This document shows, piece by piece, positions 10,596 through 19,436 of a stretch of 64,000 bases of DNA (positions within the stretch are counted from its first letter, which is position 1; each line of letters starts with the position of its first letter). The notes under the pieces are model-generated. The model did no database searches. It saw only the letters and a program-made list of their open reading frames with translations, and was not told where the DNA came from. The position numbers and the translations under genes are program-made. This DNA comes from Streptococcus ruminicola (GTDB lineage Bacteria > Bacillota > Bacilli > Lactobacillales > Streptococcaceae), in assembly GCF_011387195.1 (NCBI RefSeq), contig NZ_CP046919.1:1798001-1862000 (forward strand), in the 5' to 3' direction.

Positions 10596-11261
10596 TTAGT
10601 AGCTACCTTCTGCAGCAGTTTCACCATTAACAATTGCAACACCAGAAGACGCCCCAATACGTGTTGCACCTGCATTGACAAATGCTTCAGCGTCAGCATA
10701 TGAACGTGCACCACCAGCAGCTTTTACACCAATGTTAGGACCGACTGTTTTACGCATAAGAGCAACATCATGTACATTTGCTCCTGCAGTTGAGAAACCA
10801 GTAGATGTTTTAACGTAATCAGCTCCAGCGGCTACTGACAATTGACATGCTTTTTCTTTTTCTTCATCAGTTAAAAGGCATGTTTCAATGATAACTTTTA
10901 CTAATTTATCTCCGCTTGCTTCAACAACAGCACGAATATCATTTTCAACAAAATCATACTCTTTTGCTTTCAAGCGACCGATATTAATTACCATATCAAT
11001 CTCATCAGCACCATTTTCGATAGCATCTTTTGTTTCAAATGCTTTCACACGACTTGTGTTAGCTCCTAGAGGAAATCCGATAACAGTACATACTTTTACA
11101 TCAGAATCTTTTAAGGCTTCTGCAGCATGAGAAACCCAAGTTGGGTTAACACAGACACTAGCAAAGTTGTATTCTTTAGCTTCAGCAATAAGATTATCAA
11201 TTTGATCTTGAGTGCTTTCAGGTTTCAATAAAGTGTGATCAATGTATTTGTTAATTGACAT
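10596..11261 (-). CDS. deoC: Deoxyribose-phosphate aldolase
   Basis: A 221-residue class I aldolase that splits 2-deoxyribose-5-phosphate into glyceraldehyde-3-phosphate and acetaldehyde, the last step of deoxynucleoside breakdown. The Schiff-base lysine is in DYVKTSTGF near residue 150 and the second active-site lysine in GVKAAGG near 180. IDHTLLKP at the N-terminus is typical. Length is normal. It precedes the nucleoside transporter in the same direction. Many streptococcal relatives have pdp and cdd next to it, but neither is present here. Confidence 0.96.
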   Translation of the reverse strand: MSINKYIDHTLLKPESTQDQIDNLIAEAKEYNFASVCVNPTWVSHAAEALKDSDVKVCTVIGFPLGANTSRVKAFETKDAIENGADEIDMVINIGRLKAKEYDFVENDIRAVVEASGDKLVKVIIETCLLTDEEKEKACQLSVAAGADYVKTSTGFSTAGANVHDVALMRKTVGPNIGVKAAGGARSYADAEAFVNAGATRIGASSGVAIVNGETAAEGSY

Positions 11262-11325
11262 TAATATAATTTCCGTTCCTTCCTGAAAATGTTATTTTCA
11301 TTTCATTAATAATTACACTCCATCT

Positions 11326-11353
11326 ATTCTACCATTTTTTTGATAGAATGTAA
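11326..11353 (-). promoter_or_regulatory. Proximal promoter of deoC
   Basis: On the minus strand TTACAT and TAGAAT are 16 nt apart; the -10 lies 65 nt upstream of the deoC ATG. It is one of two promoter candidates in the 501-bp gap before deoC. Confidence 0.45.
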
Positions 11354-11448
11354 GTCTTTTTTGCTATTTTTTTAATAAAGAGTAAAAATGGCAAAAACCG
11401 AAAATTCATTAAAACGCTTATTTCGTTTCACTTCCATATAAAAACCTT

Positions 11449-11500
11449 ATTATAGCAACCTTTTTGCACTAAATATGACATATGTGTCATATGTCATATT
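11449..11500 (-). promoter_or_regulatory. Distal deoC promoter with a perfect 29-bp dyad operator
   Basis: An extended -10, TGC+TATAAT, lies at 11449-11457 on the minus strand. Exactly 17 nt upstream begins a perfect inverted repeat, 11472-11500, with arms AATATGACATATG/CATATGTCATATT around TGT. The dyad occupies the place of a -35 that does not resemble consensus, as expected for an activator-dependent or tightly repressed promoter. The protein that binds it is unknown. Confidence 0.55.
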
Positions 11501-11564
11501 CGGTATTCCTGAACCTTTTTCTATCATTTTACTATAAACAACAAGTTTTTACGACCATAAAATC

Positions 11565-11607
11565 AGTGTATTTTAGCTGTGTAATCGCTTTACATTAGTG
11601 TATTTTA
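11565..11607 (-). promoter_or_regulatory. Candidate cre flanked by direct repeats
   Basis: TGTAATCGCTTTACA (11580-11594) has TGTAA/TTACA symmetry and resembles a CcpA site, missing the 3' C. The 11-mer AGTGTATTTTA occurs on both sides, at 11565-11575 and 11597-11607, starting 32 bp (about three helical turns) apart. Confidence 0.35.
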
Positions 11608-11639
11608 TGATTTTTATGTGAATAATTATTCTTTAAAAA

Positions 11640-11678
11640 GTGACTACGATGTCATAATTATTCTATGACATTTGTCAC
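11640..11678. repeat. Second dyad sharing the ATGTCATA half-site
   Basis: ATGTCATA (11649-11656) and TATGACAT (11664-11671) form a perfect 8-bp inverted repeat around 7 nt. The outer arms are GTGAC (11640-11644) and GTCAC (11674-11678). The octamer also occurs in the 29-bp dyad about 150 bp away. Confidence 0.6.
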
Positions 11679-11706
11679 AAAGCTTGTCGTTAAAGGAATT
11701 CAACAA

Positions 11707-11757
11707 AAAAATCCTTATCGAACTAGAAATAATAACTAATTCAATAAAGATTTTTTA
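11707..11757 (-). terminator. Terminator of the RsmC-type gene
   Basis: A long A/T-rich hairpin joins AAAAAATC..TTAT.GAA on the left to TTC.ATAA.GATTTTTT on the right; on the minus strand it ends in a T7 run. It starts 5 nt beyond the stop codon. Confidence 0.6.
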
Positions 11758-11762
11758 TTCAC

Positions 11763-12356
11763 TTATTTTGTTTTTTCACTTCGTAAAATATAATAGCCTT
11801 TATCGCGTTTTAAAATCTCAACATTTCCAAAAACTTCTTCCATTTTGGCTTTTGCACTTGGTGCACCTTGTTTTTTCTGAATAACAATTGTCAAATTGCC
11901 ACCAACTTTTAAATAGTTAATACTTTCAGAAATAATTGTATGGACAACTTGTTTTCCTGCACGAATTGGCGGATTACTGATGATATAATCAAATGTTCCA
12001 TTGACTTTCTCGTAGATATTTGATTGGAAAATATCAGCTTCGACACCATTTTTTTGTGCATTTTGTTTCGCTAAATCAATTGCACGATTATTGATATCAA
12101 CCATAGTTGGTTTAACACCTTGAACTTTTGCTAGTGAAATTCCTAAAGGACCATACCCACAACCAAGATCTAACAGTGTCTTTCCTTTTTCGAAATCTAG
12201 GGTATTTAAAAGGACTTGACTCCCATAATCTACCATTTTTTTAGAAAAAACGCCTGAATCAGTTAAAAAAGTAAACGATTGCCCAAGCAAGGTAACTTTT
12301 AATTCATGAATGTCGTGAGCACTATCAGGATTTTCTGCATAATACATTTTAGTCAT
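11763..12356 (-). CDS. RsmC-type SAM-dependent rRNA methyltransferase
   Basis: A 197-residue class I methyltransferase of the RsmC/YbxB family; the family methylates guanine N2 in 16S rRNA. The SAM-binding motif DLGCGYGPLGISLA is near residue 62, the acidic loop MVDINNRA near 85, and the substrate-amine motif SNPPIRAG near 127. It corresponds to the single C-terminal domain of E. coli RsmC, the common Gram-positive length. The Shine-Dalgarno before the ATG is weak. The exact target nucleotide is not shown by the sequence. Confidence 0.85.
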   Translation of the reverse strand: MTKMYYAENPDSAHDIHELKVTLLGQSFTFLTDSGVFSKKMVDYGSQVLLNTLDFEKGKTLLDLGCGYGPLGISLAKVQGVKPTMVDINNRAIDLAKQNAQKNGVEADIFQSNIYEKVNGTFDYIISNPPIRAGKQVVHTIISESINYLKVGGNLTIVIQKKQGAPSAKAKMEEVFGNVEILKRDKGYYILRSEKTK

Positions 12357-12428
12357 TCTTCTATCACTTTCTCTTATAATGCACTTCTATTTTATCATAC
12401 TCTTCTATCATATCAAGTATTGTAACTG

Positions 12429-12457
12429 TTTTCAACTAAAGCTTAAAATGCTATAAT
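12429..12457 (+). promoter_or_regulatory. Promoter of coaA
   Basis: TTTTCA and TATAAT are 17 nt apart, with TGC just before the -10 (extended -10); it lies 30 nt before the ATG. Confidence 0.6.
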
Positions 12458-12487
12458 AAATTACATAACCTCTTTAAGGAGTTTCGT

Positions 12488-13408
12488 ATGACTAACGAAT
12501 TTATTAATTTTGATCTTATTTCTCGCGAGACTTGGCAGGAATTACATCGAAAGACTCAACCTCTTCTTACAGCAGAGGAACTTGAATCAATTAAAAGTTT
12601 AAATGATAACATCAGTATTCAAGATGTTATCGAAGTTTACCTTCCATTAATTAGCTTGATTCAAATTTACAAAAACGCTCAAGAAAATTTATCTTTTTCC
12701 AAAAGTATCTTCTTAAAAAAAGAAGCGAGTAAGCGACCTTTCATCATTGGAATCTCTGGTTCTGTAGCTGTTGGTAAATCAACCACAAGCCGTCTCCTAC
12801 AACTTCTACTCTCTCGTACATTTAAAGACAGTAAAGTTGAAATGGTTACGACAGACGGATTCATTTACCCAAATAAGGTCTTGATTGAGCAAAATATCTT
12901 AGATCGCAAAGGATTTCCTGAAAGTTATAATATGGAACTTCTTTTAAACTTCCTTGATACTGTCAAAAATGGAATGACAGCTCGCATTCCTGTCTACTCA
13001 CACGAAGTATACGACATCATACCAGATCAAGAGCAAGTTATCGAAGCACCCGATTTCTTAATCGTCGAAGGTATCAACGTTTTTCAGAATCAAAAAAACA
13101 AACGTATCTATATGACAGGTTACTTTGATTTTTCTATTTATATCGATGCCGAAAATGATTTAATTGAAAAATGGTACCTAGAACGTTTTGACAGCTTACT
13201 AGAACTTGCTAAGACAGACAAGACAAACTACTATAATAGATTTGTTAAAATGCCACACAAAGACGCGTTAGAGTTTGCCAAAATGGTTTGGAAAACTGTC
13301 AATCTTGTAAACCTAGAAAAATATATTGAACCCACTCGAAATCGGGCAGAATTAATTTTACACAAAACTGATAATCACAAAATCGATCACATTTACTTGA
13401 AAAAATAA
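12488..13408 (+). CDS. coaA: Pantothenate kinase, type I
   Basis: A 306-residue P-loop kinase that phosphorylates pantothenate, the first and controlling step of coenzyme A synthesis. Walker [10 protein letters not shown] is near residue 97, TTDGFIYPN near 122, [10 protein letters not shown] near 196, and the C-terminal [12 protein letters not shown] is typical of prokaryotic type I PanK. AAGGAG stands 6 nt before the ATG. It is divergent from the RsmC-type gene and followed by rpsT on the same strand. Confidence 0.95.
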   Translation: MTNEFINFDLISRETWQELHRKTQPLLTAEELESIKSLNDNISIQDVIEVYLPLISLIQIYKNAQENLSFSKSIFLKKEASKRPFIIGISGSVAVGKSTTSRLLQLLLSRTFKDSKVEMVTTDGFIYPNKVLIEQNILDRKGFPESYNMELLLNFLDTVKNGMTARIPVYSHEVYDIIPDQEQVIEAPDFLIVEGINVFQNQKNKRIYMTGYFDFSIYIDAENDLIEKWYLERFDSLLELAKTDKTNYYNRFVKMPHKDALEFAKMVWKTVNLVNLEKYIEPTRNRAELILHKTDNHKIDHIYLKK

Positions 13409-13437
13409 GTAAATTTTCCTGAAACAGTGATTAAGAC

Positions 13438-13466
13438 TTGCCAAAACGCAATAAATTCTATATAAT
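13438..13466 (+). promoter_or_regulatory. Promoter of rpsT
   Basis: TTGCCA and TATAAT are 17 nt apart, immediately before the rpsT leader: a near-consensus strong promoter. Confidence 0.7.
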
Positions 13467-13498
13467 AATGTAGTTAGATTAATTTGGAGGTGAAAACA

Positions 13499-13735
13499 TT
13501 GGCAAATATTAAATCAGCTATCAAACGCGCTGAACTTAACGTTAAACAAAACGAAAAAAATTCAGCACAAAAATCAGCTATGCGTTCTGCTATCAAAGCA
13601 TTTGAAGCTAACCCATCTGAAGAGCTTTTCCGTGCTGCTTCTGCAAGCATCGATAAAGCTGAATCAAAAGGTTTGATTCACAAAAACAAAGCTAGCCGCG
13701 ATAAAGCACGTCTTGCTGCTAAATTGGCTAAATAA
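13499..13735 (+). CDS. rpsT: Ribosomal protein S20
   Basis: A 78-residue basic 30S protein binding the 5' domain of 16S rRNA. The start is TTG at 13499, 7 nt after GGAGGTG, giving the conserved [14 protein letters not shown]. The TTG at 13484 lies inside the ribosome-binding site region and is not the start. Lys/Arg and Ala dominate, with the typical [12 protein letters not shown] helix. A TTG start is common for S20 and is linked to autoregulated translation in enterobacteria; that is family knowledge, not shown here. Confidence 0.96.
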   Translation: MANIKSAIKRAELNVKQNEKNSAQKSAMRSAIKAFEANPSEELFRAASASIDKAESKGLIHKNKASRDKARLAAKLAK

Positions 13736-13743
13736 TATCCAAT

Positions 13744-13771
13744 GAAAACTCCAAATGGAGTTTTTCTTTTT
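13744..13771 (+). terminator. Terminator of rpsT
   Basis: AAAACTCC/GGAGTTTT stem with a 4-nt loop, followed by T-rich sequence. Confidence 0.8.
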
Positions 13772-13793
13772 CTAATGAACACTCTTACAAACT

Positions 13794-13820
13794 AAAAAGG
13801 ATGCTTAAAGCATCCTTTTT
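13794..13820 (-). terminator. Terminator of ciaRH
   Basis: A 12-bp stem AAAAAGGATGCT/AGCATCCTTTTT with a 3-nt loop. It reaches the first base of the ciaH stop codon and can work in both directions. Confidence 0.8.
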
Positions 13821-15148
13821 TATTTACCAAAATTATGTCGGTTAAAACGAACTTCAAAGATAGTTCCTTTTGGATGATTATCCTTAACTTGAATATCACC
13901 TTTTAAGGCATCAACAATTTGTTTAGCTAAGGATAGACCAAGTCCAAAGCCACCTTTTTGACGTGTCCTTGCCTTATCAACGCGATAAAAGCGATCAAAA
14001 ATTTTCGCTTTATCAGCGTCACTAATACCTGGCCCATTATCAGCGACGGTTAGAATAGTCTGGCGTTCTGTTGTTTTAACTGTAAATTCAATAAAACCGT
14101 CGTCATCAGTGTACTTAATCGCATTATCAAACAAGATTGTCATCAATTGTTTAAGCAAGGTGCGATCAGTTTTTATCGGACGATCCGCAGAATTATGAGC
14201 AACAAAAGTTTTACCATTTTCTTCGGCAATCATGTTGTAATTCTCAAAAATTTCATTAAAGATTGAAGGTTGGATTTCTTCTAATTCAACTTTCAATCCA
14301 TCATCTCGCCTAGCAAGGTTCAAAAGATTGGTTGTTAAAATACGCATATTACGAACTTCGTCAAGACTCGCTGCAATACTTTCACTGTTATCAAGAATTG
14401 TTGCATTCGGTCGTCTAAAAAGACTTTCAAGTCGGTTTTGAAGCACCGCTAACGGCGTTCTTAATTCGTGACTAGCATTTTCAACAAAACGCTTTTGTTT
14501 TTCATAACTTTCTAAAATTGGTTTACGCATCCAATTTGCCAAGTAAATACTTGCTAAAATTGAAATCATCCAGAAAATAATCATGACTGAAACAGTTATG
14601 GTTACATAACGTTCGTTTGCCTCATCAAGCTGACTAACACTGATTAAGAAAGTCGCGTATTCAATCGTTGGATAGTCACTACTATACACTCTAACCGTTA
14701 AAACATGGTATTTTTCGGTTTGACCAAAGATAGTTGTCATTTTCTCGTCTTTAATCTCACCAATAGTGTCTTCATCAACACTAGATGCTAATGTCCCAAA
14801 CTGGACAAACGCATCAATTGCATTTACGATTTTTCCATTTGTATCGTACAATAGCACACTGACATTACTTAAACTTGCCACATTTGAGCTGGGTTTTCCT
14901 TTTCCAGAATTACTAAAACTATTATTAGATTGTAAGGAATCACTACGCTCCATTGTTCGTGTGACGTAATCACTTGCGTTGTCAGCTGCATTTTTTAAAG
15001 TGGTATCTACAGAAGAATATAGACCATAACGCATAATCTGCAAGATAATCGTGGTCATAATGATGAAAATTCCTGTAAATACAATGAAGAAATGGAAAAA
15101 ATTAGAAAACGTTCCTGTTGATAATTTTTTGTGTATGTTATTCAGCAT
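13820..15148 (-). CDS. ciaH: Sensor histidine kinase CiaH
   Basis: A 442-residue membrane sensor kinase of the CiaRH system, known in streptococci for control of competence, beta-lactam tolerance and cell-wall stress. Membrane segments lie near residues 18-40 and 185-210, bounding an extracellular domain of about 140 residues. HisKA is [12 protein letters not shown], with the phospho-accepting His near 226. The ATPase boxes are N (LFDNAIKYT), G1 (VADNGPGIS), F (FDRFYRVD) and G2 ([10 protein letters not shown]). The start overlaps the end of ciaR by 11 nt. The ligand is unknown. Confidence 0.93.
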   Translation of the reverse strand: MLNNIHKKLSTGTFSNFFHFFIVFTGIFIIMTTIILQIMRYGLYSSVDTTLKNAADNASDYVTRTMERSDSLQSNNSFSNSGKGKPSSNVASLSNVSVLLYDTNGKIVNAIDAFVQFGTLASSVDEDTIGEIKDEKMTTIFGQTEKYHVLTVRVYSSDYPTIEYATFLISVSQLDEANERYVTITVSVMIIFWMISILASIYLANWMRKPILESYEKQKRFVENASHELRTPLAVLQNRLESLFRRPNATILDNSESIAASLDEVRNMRILTTNLLNLARRDDGLKVELEEIQPSIFNEIFENYNMIAEENGKTFVAHNSADRPIKTDRTLLKQLMTILFDNAIKYTDDDGFIEFTVKTTERQTILTVADNGPGISDADKAKIFDRFYRVDKARTRQKGGFGLGLSLAKQIVDALKGDIQVKDNHPKGTIFEVRFNRHNFGK

Positions 15149-15812
15149 CTTTTAGAATATACCCTACACTACGAAGTGTTTGTAGATTTTTAGCAAAATT
15201 TGTTCCTTTTAATTTTTTGCGAATCTTAGAAACATAAACTTCAACAACTGAAATTGTAGTATCGCTATCAAATCCCCAAATACGGTCAAAAATTTGTGAT
15301 TTTGGCAAAATAACATTTTGGTTTTGCAAGAAATAAACCAATAAATCAAATTCTTTACCTAGTAACTCCACTTTTTCACCGTTAACAGTTGTTGTGTTAG
15401 TTGATGTATCAGCTGTTAATTCGTGGTAAGAAAGAGTATTATCATTGAATTTTCCAGAGCGTTTCAAAAGCGCTTGAATACGCATCTTCAACTCTTCAAG
15501 ATAAAATGGTTTTGTCAAATAATCATCAGCACCAAGTTCAAAACCGTGTCCTTTATCATCAAGGCTTTCTTTGGCTGTCATAATTAAGACAGGTGTCGTA
15601 ATACCTTGTTCACGTAATTCTTTCAGAACTTGGAAACCATCTTTTTCTGGCAACATCAGATCAAGCAAAATGAGGTCATAAACACCACTTTCTGCCTCAT
15701 AAAGCCCTTCTTCACCATCAAAGACTTGCATAACATCTGCAAAATCATCTAAAAAATCAAAGATTGAATTTGACAAACTCAAATCATCTTCTACTAATAA
15801 AATCTTAATCAT
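15138..15812 (-). CDS. ciaR: Response regulator CiaR
   Basis: A 224-residue OmpR/PhoB-type regulator. The receiver domain has acidic DD at residues 8-9, the phosphorylated Asp in LILLDLMLP near 51 and Lys in LTKPF near 100. The winged-helix domain spans about 128-220. It is upstream of and overlapping ciaH, in the standard ciaR-ciaH order. CiaR in pneumococcus binds TTTAAG-n5-TTTAAG repeats; the promoter here has TTAAG repeats at different spacing. Confidence 0.95.
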   Translation of the reverse strand: MIKILLVEDDLSLSNSIFDFLDDFADVMQVFDGEEGLYEAESGVYDLILLDLMLPEKDGFQVLKELREQGITTPVLIMTAKESLDDKGHGFELGADDYLTKPFYLEELKMRIQALLKRSGKFNDNTLSYHELTADTSTNTTTVNGEKVELLGKEFDLLVYFLQNQNVILPKSQIFDRIWGFDSDTTISVVEVYVSKIRKKLKGTNFAKNLQTLRSVGYILKDAE

Positions 15813-15836
15813 ATATCTTGCTCCCTTATTCGTCTT

Positions 15837-15861
15837 ATTATATCATGACTTAACCCTTAAG
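15837..15861 (-). promoter_or_regulatory. ciaRH promoter with TTAAG repeats
   Basis: The extended -10 TGA+TATAAT lies 25 nt before ciaR. Just upstream the minus strand reads CTTAAGGGTTAAG (15849-15861), two TTAAG units only 7 nt apart. The known CiaR spacing is 11 nt, so autoregulation is only a guess. Confidence 0.45.
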
Positions 15862-15934
15862 TCTAAGTATTTAATACAATAATTTCAGTTTATCAAAAGC
15901 ATATCGTAAGCAGCTTAAGATTTCCTAAAAACAC

Positions 15935-15966
15935 AAAAAGCGTCTGAGTTTTCACTCAAACGCCCT
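15935..15966 (-). terminator. Terminator of pepN
   Basis: GCGTTTGAGT/ACTCAGACGC stem (one G-T pair) with a GAAA loop and T5 on the minus strand, 13 nt after the pepN stop. Confidence 0.8.
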
Positions 15967-15978
15967 TTATATTTTCTA

Positions 15979-18522
15979 CTATTTTACAGCTGCAAGAGCT
16001 TCTTCGACAGCAACTTTACTTGTGCTAATCAAATCAAGACGAGCAGAGATTTCTTTGATACCCATTGTGATGTTACGACTGATGGCCATATCATTTAATT
16101 GTGGTTCAAAGAACGCTTTGTATTCTTCAAGACGTTCAGTTGTCTTGAATGAGTTAGCTGGGTAGATAACGAATTTATCAAAACTCATGTCGCCACCAAG
16201 TGCAGCTTTAATCCAATCCCAGTTTTCACGAGCCCAAGTCCAAAATGCCCCTTGAGAGAATGGTTTATCAAGGAATGGTCGGTACCAGCTCATTGCTAAG
16301 TCTTGAGGTTTAACAACGTCTTTGTTCTTCAATTCAGAAAGTACACGTTCAACTGTTGCATTTTCTTTTGTATTTGACAATGCTGATGCTAATTGACGTT
16401 TGAAGTTACCATCATTAGTTTTCACGTAAGTGTCAAGGTAAAGAGATACAAGTTCTTCAGTTTCAGCGTGTTTGATTTGGTTAGCAAGAACTGACATACG
16501 AATTGAGGCTGGAATCGCTTCGATATTGTCTTTGTGTTGGTGGAAAATAGCCTCCGCTTTTGTGACAGCATCTTCGTTATCAGCATACAACATTAATGAA
16601 ATAGTGTTTTGACGAACCATTTCATCTTCGTCTGATTCACCAGCTTTTGGTTCAAATCCTAGACGATCGTAGTTCTTTTGCATCAAACGGCTAATCAAGG
16701 CTTTAAATTGTGCTTGTGCTTGACTTCCTTCCTCTAAGAAGATATCCAAACCTTCAACAACTTGAGAAATAGCTTCCGCTACTAAGTATGATGTTTCATC
16801 AGAAAGTTTTGTCAAAAGTGGAACTAACTCAGCGTAAGAAATTTCACCACTTTCAGCAAGTAAACGACGTTCTTGGATAACTTGAAGTTTTGAAACAGTA
16901 TCAAGTTCAGTCAATTGTTCAAGAACTGTATTTAACAAGTCACCTTTGTAGTTTGTAATATAGTGAGCTGTATTTTCTGTATTTAAACGGAAAGCACCTT
17001 CGTTTTCAGCAGCAAGCTTGCTGTAATTAGGAATTTCAAGACGAGCTTCTGTTAGAGTATCTGGAAGTCCTTTCCAATTACTATTAAGTGGAATTGGCCA
17101 AATACGGTTTTCATCAACGCTTTCACCGATGAAGAATTGTTTTTGGCTAAGAACGAGTGTATCATCAACCACTTCAGCAGTAACCACTGGATATCCTGGT
17201 TGTTCTAACCATGCATCCATGAAAGCAGCAACATCTTTTCCTGATGCTTCTGATAAAGCATCCCAAAGGTCACGACCGATTGTATTGCTATATTGGTGTT
17301 TTTCAAAGTAAATTTTAAGACCTGCACGGAAATCGTCATCTCCTAACCAACGACGAAGCATGTGCATCAAGCGGCTACCTTTGGCGTAAACGATAGCTGG
17401 ATCAAACAAAGTATTGATTTCATCAGGGTGTTTGACTTCAACGTGAACTGATTGAACACCATCAGTAGCATCGCGTTTAAGAGCTAATGGAAGACCACCT
17501 GTTTGGAAATCTTCAAAGATATTCCATGATGGTTCAATAGCATCAACAGAAACATATTCCATCATGTTAGCAAATGATTCATTCAACCATAAATCATCCC
17601 ACCATTTCATTGTAACAAGGTTACCAAACCATTGGTGAGCTAATTCGTGAGCAACAACAAGCGCAACGCTTTGGCGGCTCTTAACAGTTGAGTTCTCGTC
17701 AACAAGAAGATAAACTTCACGATAAGTTACCAAGCCCCAGTTTTCCATAGCTCCCGCTGAGAAGTCAGGAAGAGCAACGTGATATGACAATGGAATTGGG
17801 TATTTAACACCGAAGTACTCTTCATAAAAATCAATAACACGAACAGCGATATCAAGTGAGAAATCTAATGCTTTAAGAGCATGCGCTTTTGTTGAGAAGA
17901 CTCCTACTTCTGTACCATTTTTAGTTTTAGCTGTTTTACCTTGCAAATCACCAAGAGCAAAAGCTAGCAAGTATGATGACATGCGAGGTGTTGTATCAAA
18001 TGTCCAAAGACCAGTTTCTTTACGACGTTCAGCATCAACTTCAGGCATGTTTGAAAGTACGATTTCGCCTTCAGTTTGGTCAAATTTGATGCTCAAATCA
18101 AATGTTGCTTTTGCTTCTGGCTCATCGATACATGGGAATGCTTCACGCGCAAAGTGACTTTCAAATTGAGTTGAAATGACTTCTTTTTTAACACCATCAA
18201 CAGTGTAATATGATGGGTAAATACCAGTCATGTTATCAGTGATATTACCTGAAAACTCAACAACAAGTGTCATTGTTCCTGTTTCTGGCAACTCAACATG
18301 AACAGCTTCATTGTCGTTATCAATCTTAAACTCAAGATTTTGATTATCTAACAAAACAGAAGCAACCGTTAAATCTTTTTGGTGGAATGAGATAACATTA
18401 TCTAAAGCTTCACCACTAATGGCAACGTTACCTGAAAAAGTTTTAGCTTGACGGTTAATATCAAGAAAAATATTATAATTTTCAGGAACAAACTTTTCAA
18501 TAAAATGTTCTACAGTTTTCAT
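15979..18522 (-). CDS. pepN: Aminopeptidase N (M1 family)
   Basis: An 847-residue zinc metallo-aminopeptidase releasing N-terminal residues from peptides; in lactic-acid cocci it supplies amino acids from oligopeptides. The exopeptidase motif GAMENWG is near residue 257. Zinc site HELAHQW is near 290, with the third ligand Glu in NESFANMMEY about 18 residues on. The C-terminal helical ERAP1-like domain fills about 520-840. AAAGGAG lies 6 nt before the ATG. It is monocistronic with its own promoter and terminator, and has no signal peptide, so it is cytoplasmic. Confidence 0.96.
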   Translation of the reverse strand: MKTVEHFIEKFVPENYNIFLDINRQAKTFSGNVAISGEALDNVISFHQKDLTVASVLLDNQNLEFKIDNDNEAVHVELPETGTMTLVVEFSGNITDNMTGIYPSYYTVDGVKKEVISTQFESHFAREAFPCIDEPEAKATFDLSIKFDQTEGEIVLSNMPEVDAERRKETGLWTFDTTPRMSSYLLAFALGDLQGKTAKTKNGTEVGVFSTKAHALKALDFSLDIAVRVIDFYEEYFGVKYPIPLSYHVALPDFSAGAMENWGLVTYREVYLLVDENSTVKSRQSVALVVAHELAHQWFGNLVTMKWWDDLWLNESFANMMEYVSVDAIEPSWNIFEDFQTGGLPLALKRDATDGVQSVHVEVKHPDEINTLFDPAIVYAKGSRLMHMLRRWLGDDDFRAGLKIYFEKHQYSNTIGRDLWDALSEASGKDVAAFMDAWLEQPGYPVVTAEVVDDTLVLSQKQFFIGESVDENRIWPIPLNSNWKGLPDTLTEARLEIPNYSKLAAENEGAFRLNTENTAHYITNYKGDLLNTVLEQLTELDTVSKLQVIQERRLLAESGEISYAELVPLLTKLSDETSYLVAEAISQVVEGLDIFLEEGSQAQAQFKALISRLMQKNYDRLGFEPKAGESDEDEMVRQNTISLMLYADNEDAVTKAEAIFHQHKDNIEAIPASIRMSVLANQIKHAETEELVSLYLDTYVKTNDGNFKRQLASALSNTKENATVERVLSELKNKDVVKPQDLAMSWYRPFLDKPFSQGAFWTWARENWDWIKAALGGDMSFDKFVIYPANSFKTTERLEEYKAFFEPQLNDMAISRNITMGIKEISARLDLISTSKVAVEEALAAVK

Positions 18523-18605
18523 ATAACTCCTTTAAAACGTAGAATGAGGACCAACGTATTGTTTGCCCCATATCACCTAATCTTTTAAAATTTAAGTTTG
18601 GTACC

Positions 18606-18654
18606 AAGTATTGTTTTCATTTTTTGCAAATGTCAGAATTGACACACAATACTT
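18606..18654 (-). other. Hairpin at the 5' end of the pepN transcript
   Basis: AAGTATTGT (18606-18614) pairs with ACAATACTT (18646-18654) around 31 nt, which contain a smaller TGTCA/TGACA repeat (18631-18635 with 18640-18644). The predicted pepN start of transcription lies about 6 nt upstream, so the stem would cap a leader of about 140 nt. Confidence 0.45.
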
Positions 18655-18666
18655 TCAAACTTCATC

Positions 18667-18695
18667 ATTATATCACAAAATATGATATATGTCAG
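18667..18695 (-). promoter_or_regulatory. Promoter of pepN
   Basis: CTGACA and TATAAT are 17 nt apart on the minus strand, with TGA before the -10. It lies 145 nt upstream of the ATG. Confidence 0.7.
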
Positions 18696-18714
18696 TTTTA
18701 AAAATCTTGTGAAC

Positions 18715-18751
18715 AAAAGAAGGCTGCCTGTTAGTGGCAGCCTTCTTTTTG
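18715..18751 (-). terminator. Terminator of the pst-phoU operon
   Basis: A 14-bp stem AAAAGAAGGCTGCC/GGCAGCCTTCTTTT with a 7-nt loop, directly after the phoU stop. Confidence 0.9.
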
Positions 18752-18752
18752 T

Positions 18753-19406
18753 TTATAATTCAATGATTTTTCCTGTTTTAAGGTAAATAACCCATTCACA
18801 AAGGTTACGAGCATAGTCACCGATACGTTCTAAATAAGTAATAACCTGAAGGTATTCTTTGCCCGCAAACACTGTATCTGGTTGTTGGCGGATAGATTCA
18901 ACTGCCATGTTTTGAATTTCTTTAAAATAGTTATCAATCACTTCATCAGAAGCAGCAACTTCATAAGCGCGTTCTTCATCACCAGTCACGTAAACGTCAA
19001 GCGCTTCTTCGACCATGTTGCGAACAGCTTTACCCATTTTTTTGATTTCTGCCTCTACTTCTGGCAAACGTTCTTCACCTTTAACGCGAATAGTTGCTTT
19101 TGCGATAGAGGCTGCATGGTCACCCATACGTTCAACATCACTTGAAGCTTTCAAAACTGTGATAACTGTACGCAAATCTTGTGATACAGGTTGTTGAAGG
19201 GCAATAATCTCAAGAGATTTCTTTTCAAGTTTTGTTTCAAAGTTATTGACAATTTCATCACCTTCAATAACTTCTTTTGCCAATTCACGGTCATGGCTGA
19301 TGAAAGCACGAACTGTTTTGTTAATTTGTGACAACACTTCAGTACCCATAGCGTAGAATTGGTTATGCAATTTTTCTAATTCATCATCAAATTTTGATCT
19401 TAACAT
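18753..19406 (-). CDS. phoU: Phosphate uptake regulator PhoU
   Basis: A 217-residue all-helical protein made of two PhoU three-helix repeats (about residues 15-105 and 118-205). Both have the metal-binding pattern of the family, seen in VERMGDHAASIA near 92 and LERIGDYARNLCEW near 191. It restrains Pst transporter activity and Pho signalling. It is the last gene of the pst operon, 30 nt after pstB. Confidence 0.95.
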   Translation of the reverse strand: MLRSKFDDELEKLHNQFYAMGTEVLSQINKTVRAFISHDRELAKEVIEGDEIVNNFETKLEKKSLEIIALQQPVSQDLRTVITVLKASSDVERMGDHAASIAKATIRVKGEERLPEVEAEIKKMGKAVRNMVEEALDVYVTGDEERAYEVAASDEVIDNYFKEIQNMAVESIRQQPDTVFAGKEYLQVITYLERIGDYARNLCEWVIYLKTGKIIEL

Positions 19407-19436
19407 AATATCATCTCCTTTTGAGTGTTCCCAAAA

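Noticed and set aside
11472..11500. The dyad read as a ComR box (GACAT-n2-ATGTC)
   Set aside because: GACATATGTGTC has one mismatch in a core position, no comS- or sigX-like gene follows, and the true symmetry centre is elsewhere.
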